Part shown: positions 6,022 to 6,548 of the stretch, piece by piece | Numbering within the stretch: position 1 is the first letter of the stretch | Layout of the letters: each line of letters starts with the position of its first letter | Source of the DNA: Acetobacteraceae bacterium | Lineage (GTDB): Bacteria; Pseudomonadota; Alphaproteobacteria; Acetobacterales; Acetobacteraceae | Length of the DNA: 6,548 bases | Reading direction: 5' to 3' | Assembly: GCA_003164305.1 (NCBI GenBank) | Contig: PLSZ01000050.1 | Span: forward strand, 1-6,548 | Notes under the pieces: model-generated | Database searches by the model: none | What the model saw: only the letters and a program-made list of their open reading frames with translations | Told to the model about the DNA's origin: nothing | Position numbers and translations under genes: made by a program

Positions 6022-6423
6022 ATGAGTTATGGCAAACCGCTGCCTCGCCTGGACACCTTGAACAAGCCATTCTGGGCCGCGGCGCATGAAGGCAAATTCA
6101 TGCTGCAGTTCTGTGAGGACTGCGGCGACACGCGTTTCCCTCCCGGTCCGGTCTGTCCGAAATGCCTGAGTTCCAAACAAAGCTGGAAGCAGGCCTCCGG
6201 TCGCGGCACGCTGGAATCCTGGGTCGATTTCCACCGTGCTTACTGGGACGGCTTCAAGGGCGAGCTGCCATACCGCGTCTGCCTCGTGCGGCTGGAGGAA
6301 GGGCCGGTCGTCGTCAGCAACCTGGTCGATAAAACGGACAATCCGCGCATGGGCCAACCGGTCCGCGTGGTTTTCGAAAATGTCACCGACGAAGTGACAT
6401 TGCCAAAATTCACCGTGATCTGA
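6022..6423 (+). CDS. Zinc-ribbon OB-fold (DUF35) partner protein
   Basis: This protein has 133 residues, the usual length for the family. Two adjacent ATGs (6019 and 6022) are possible; AGGAG at 6010-6014 is seven bases from the second, so 6022 is preferred. An N-terminal helical region (about 8-25, LDTLNKPFWAAAHEGK) leads into a rubredoxin-like zinc ribbon with ligands Cys31, Cys34, Cys45 and Cys48 (CEDC, CPKC). An OB-fold domain follows at about 60-132. Such proteins bind thiolase-fold partners and help to form the CoA substrate site, as in Ltp2 aldolases and archaeal acetoacetyl-CoA thiolase/HMG-CoA synthase complexes. Here the gene starts 11 bases after the thiolase-like gene ends, so the two products very probably form a complex. 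All four zinc ligands are present. Confidence 0.92.
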   Translation: MSYGKPLPRLDTLNKPFWAAAHEGKFMLQFCEDCGDTRFPPGPVCPKCLSSKQSWKQASGRGTLESWVDFHRAYWDGFKGELPYRVCLVRLEEGPVVVSNLVDKTDNPRMGQPVRVVFENVTDEVTLPKFTVI

Positions 6424-6433
6424 GGGAAACGCC

Positions 6434-6548
6434 ATGATTCGCCGATTTGGTCTGTTGGGCTGCGCGCTTTTGGCCGGCCTCTCACTGCCGCTGTCCGCGC
6501 GAGCGGAGAAAACCCTGAAAGCGGTGGTCCACGCCGACCTGAAAGTCG
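6434..6548 (+). CDS. Start of a secreted protein, probably an ABC solute-binding protein (family 5); cut by the window end
   Basis: Only the first 38 codons are visible. The ATG at 6434 follows GAGGGA (6422-6427) and lies ten bases after the DUF35 stop, so the gene belongs to the same operon. Residues 1-24 form a signal peptide (MIRRFG, hydrophobic core, SARA cleavage region before Glu25). The mature start, EKTLKAVVHADLKV, resembles the N terminus of peptide/oligopeptide-type solute-binding proteins from Acetobacteraceae and Rhodospirillales, where a LDP motif usually follows. That family call is from memory of a short stretch and cannot be confirmed here. If right, the operon couples import of a compound to its CoA-dependent breakdown. 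Confidence 0.6.
   Translation, partial: MIRRFGLLGCALLAGLSLPLSARAEKTLKAVVHADLKV

Noticed and set aside
6440..6463. LLGC near the start of the last gene as a lipoprotein signal
   Set aside because: The hydrophobic segment before Cys10 would be only a few residues; a standard signal peptide ending in SARA fits better.

Overview
The window is a high-GC segment, by eye about two thirds G+C in the coding parts. Codon use strongly favours G/C at third positions. Protein resemblances point to an alphaproteobacterium, most likely Acetobacteraceae/Rhodospirillales. That assignment rests on protein style and a repeat typical of alphaproteobacteria, not on a marker gene.

Left block (1-2772). A small exported protein rich in Met, Gly and Pro (67-540, minus strand) is transcribed away from an OmpR-class response regulator (677-1408) and its EnvZ-like sensor kinase (1405-2772, GTG start, 4-base overlap). 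The intergenic gap holds a tandem 10-base direct repeat (628-646) with the spacing used by OmpR-class regulators. The simplest reading is a self-regulating two-component system that may also control the exported protein. Three copies of an 11-base repeat lie at the extreme left edge.

Middle block (2773-3797). About 1 kb carries no credible gene. It is visibly lower in G+C and contains palindromes, REP-like hairpins and a segment that looks like a degraded copy of a dispersed alphaproteobacterial intergenic repeat.

Right block (3798-6548). A cation diffusion facilitator (minus strand, 3798-4676) diverges from a tightly packed plus-strand operon. The operon encodes a thiolase-fold protein of the SCP-x/Ltp2 kind (4880-6010), a zinc-ribbon/OB-fold (DUF35) partner (6022-6423), and the start of a secreted protein that is probably an ABC transporter solute-binding protein (6434 to beyond the window). 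The thiolase-like protein lacks the thiolase cysteine signatures but has two tyrosines 50 residues apart, as in the steroid side-chain aldolase Ltp2. The pair is therefore better read as an acyl-CoA (retro-)aldolase complex than as a thiolase. Linkage to a solute-binding protein suggests uptake plus catabolism of an unidentified compound. A 14-base perfect palindrome in the operon leader is a candidate operator.

I see no CRISPR array, RNA gene or intact mobile element. No wholly new system is evident. The most distinctive items are the repurposed thiolase/DUF35 pair, the unusual metal site of the cation transporter and the direct-repeat operator.
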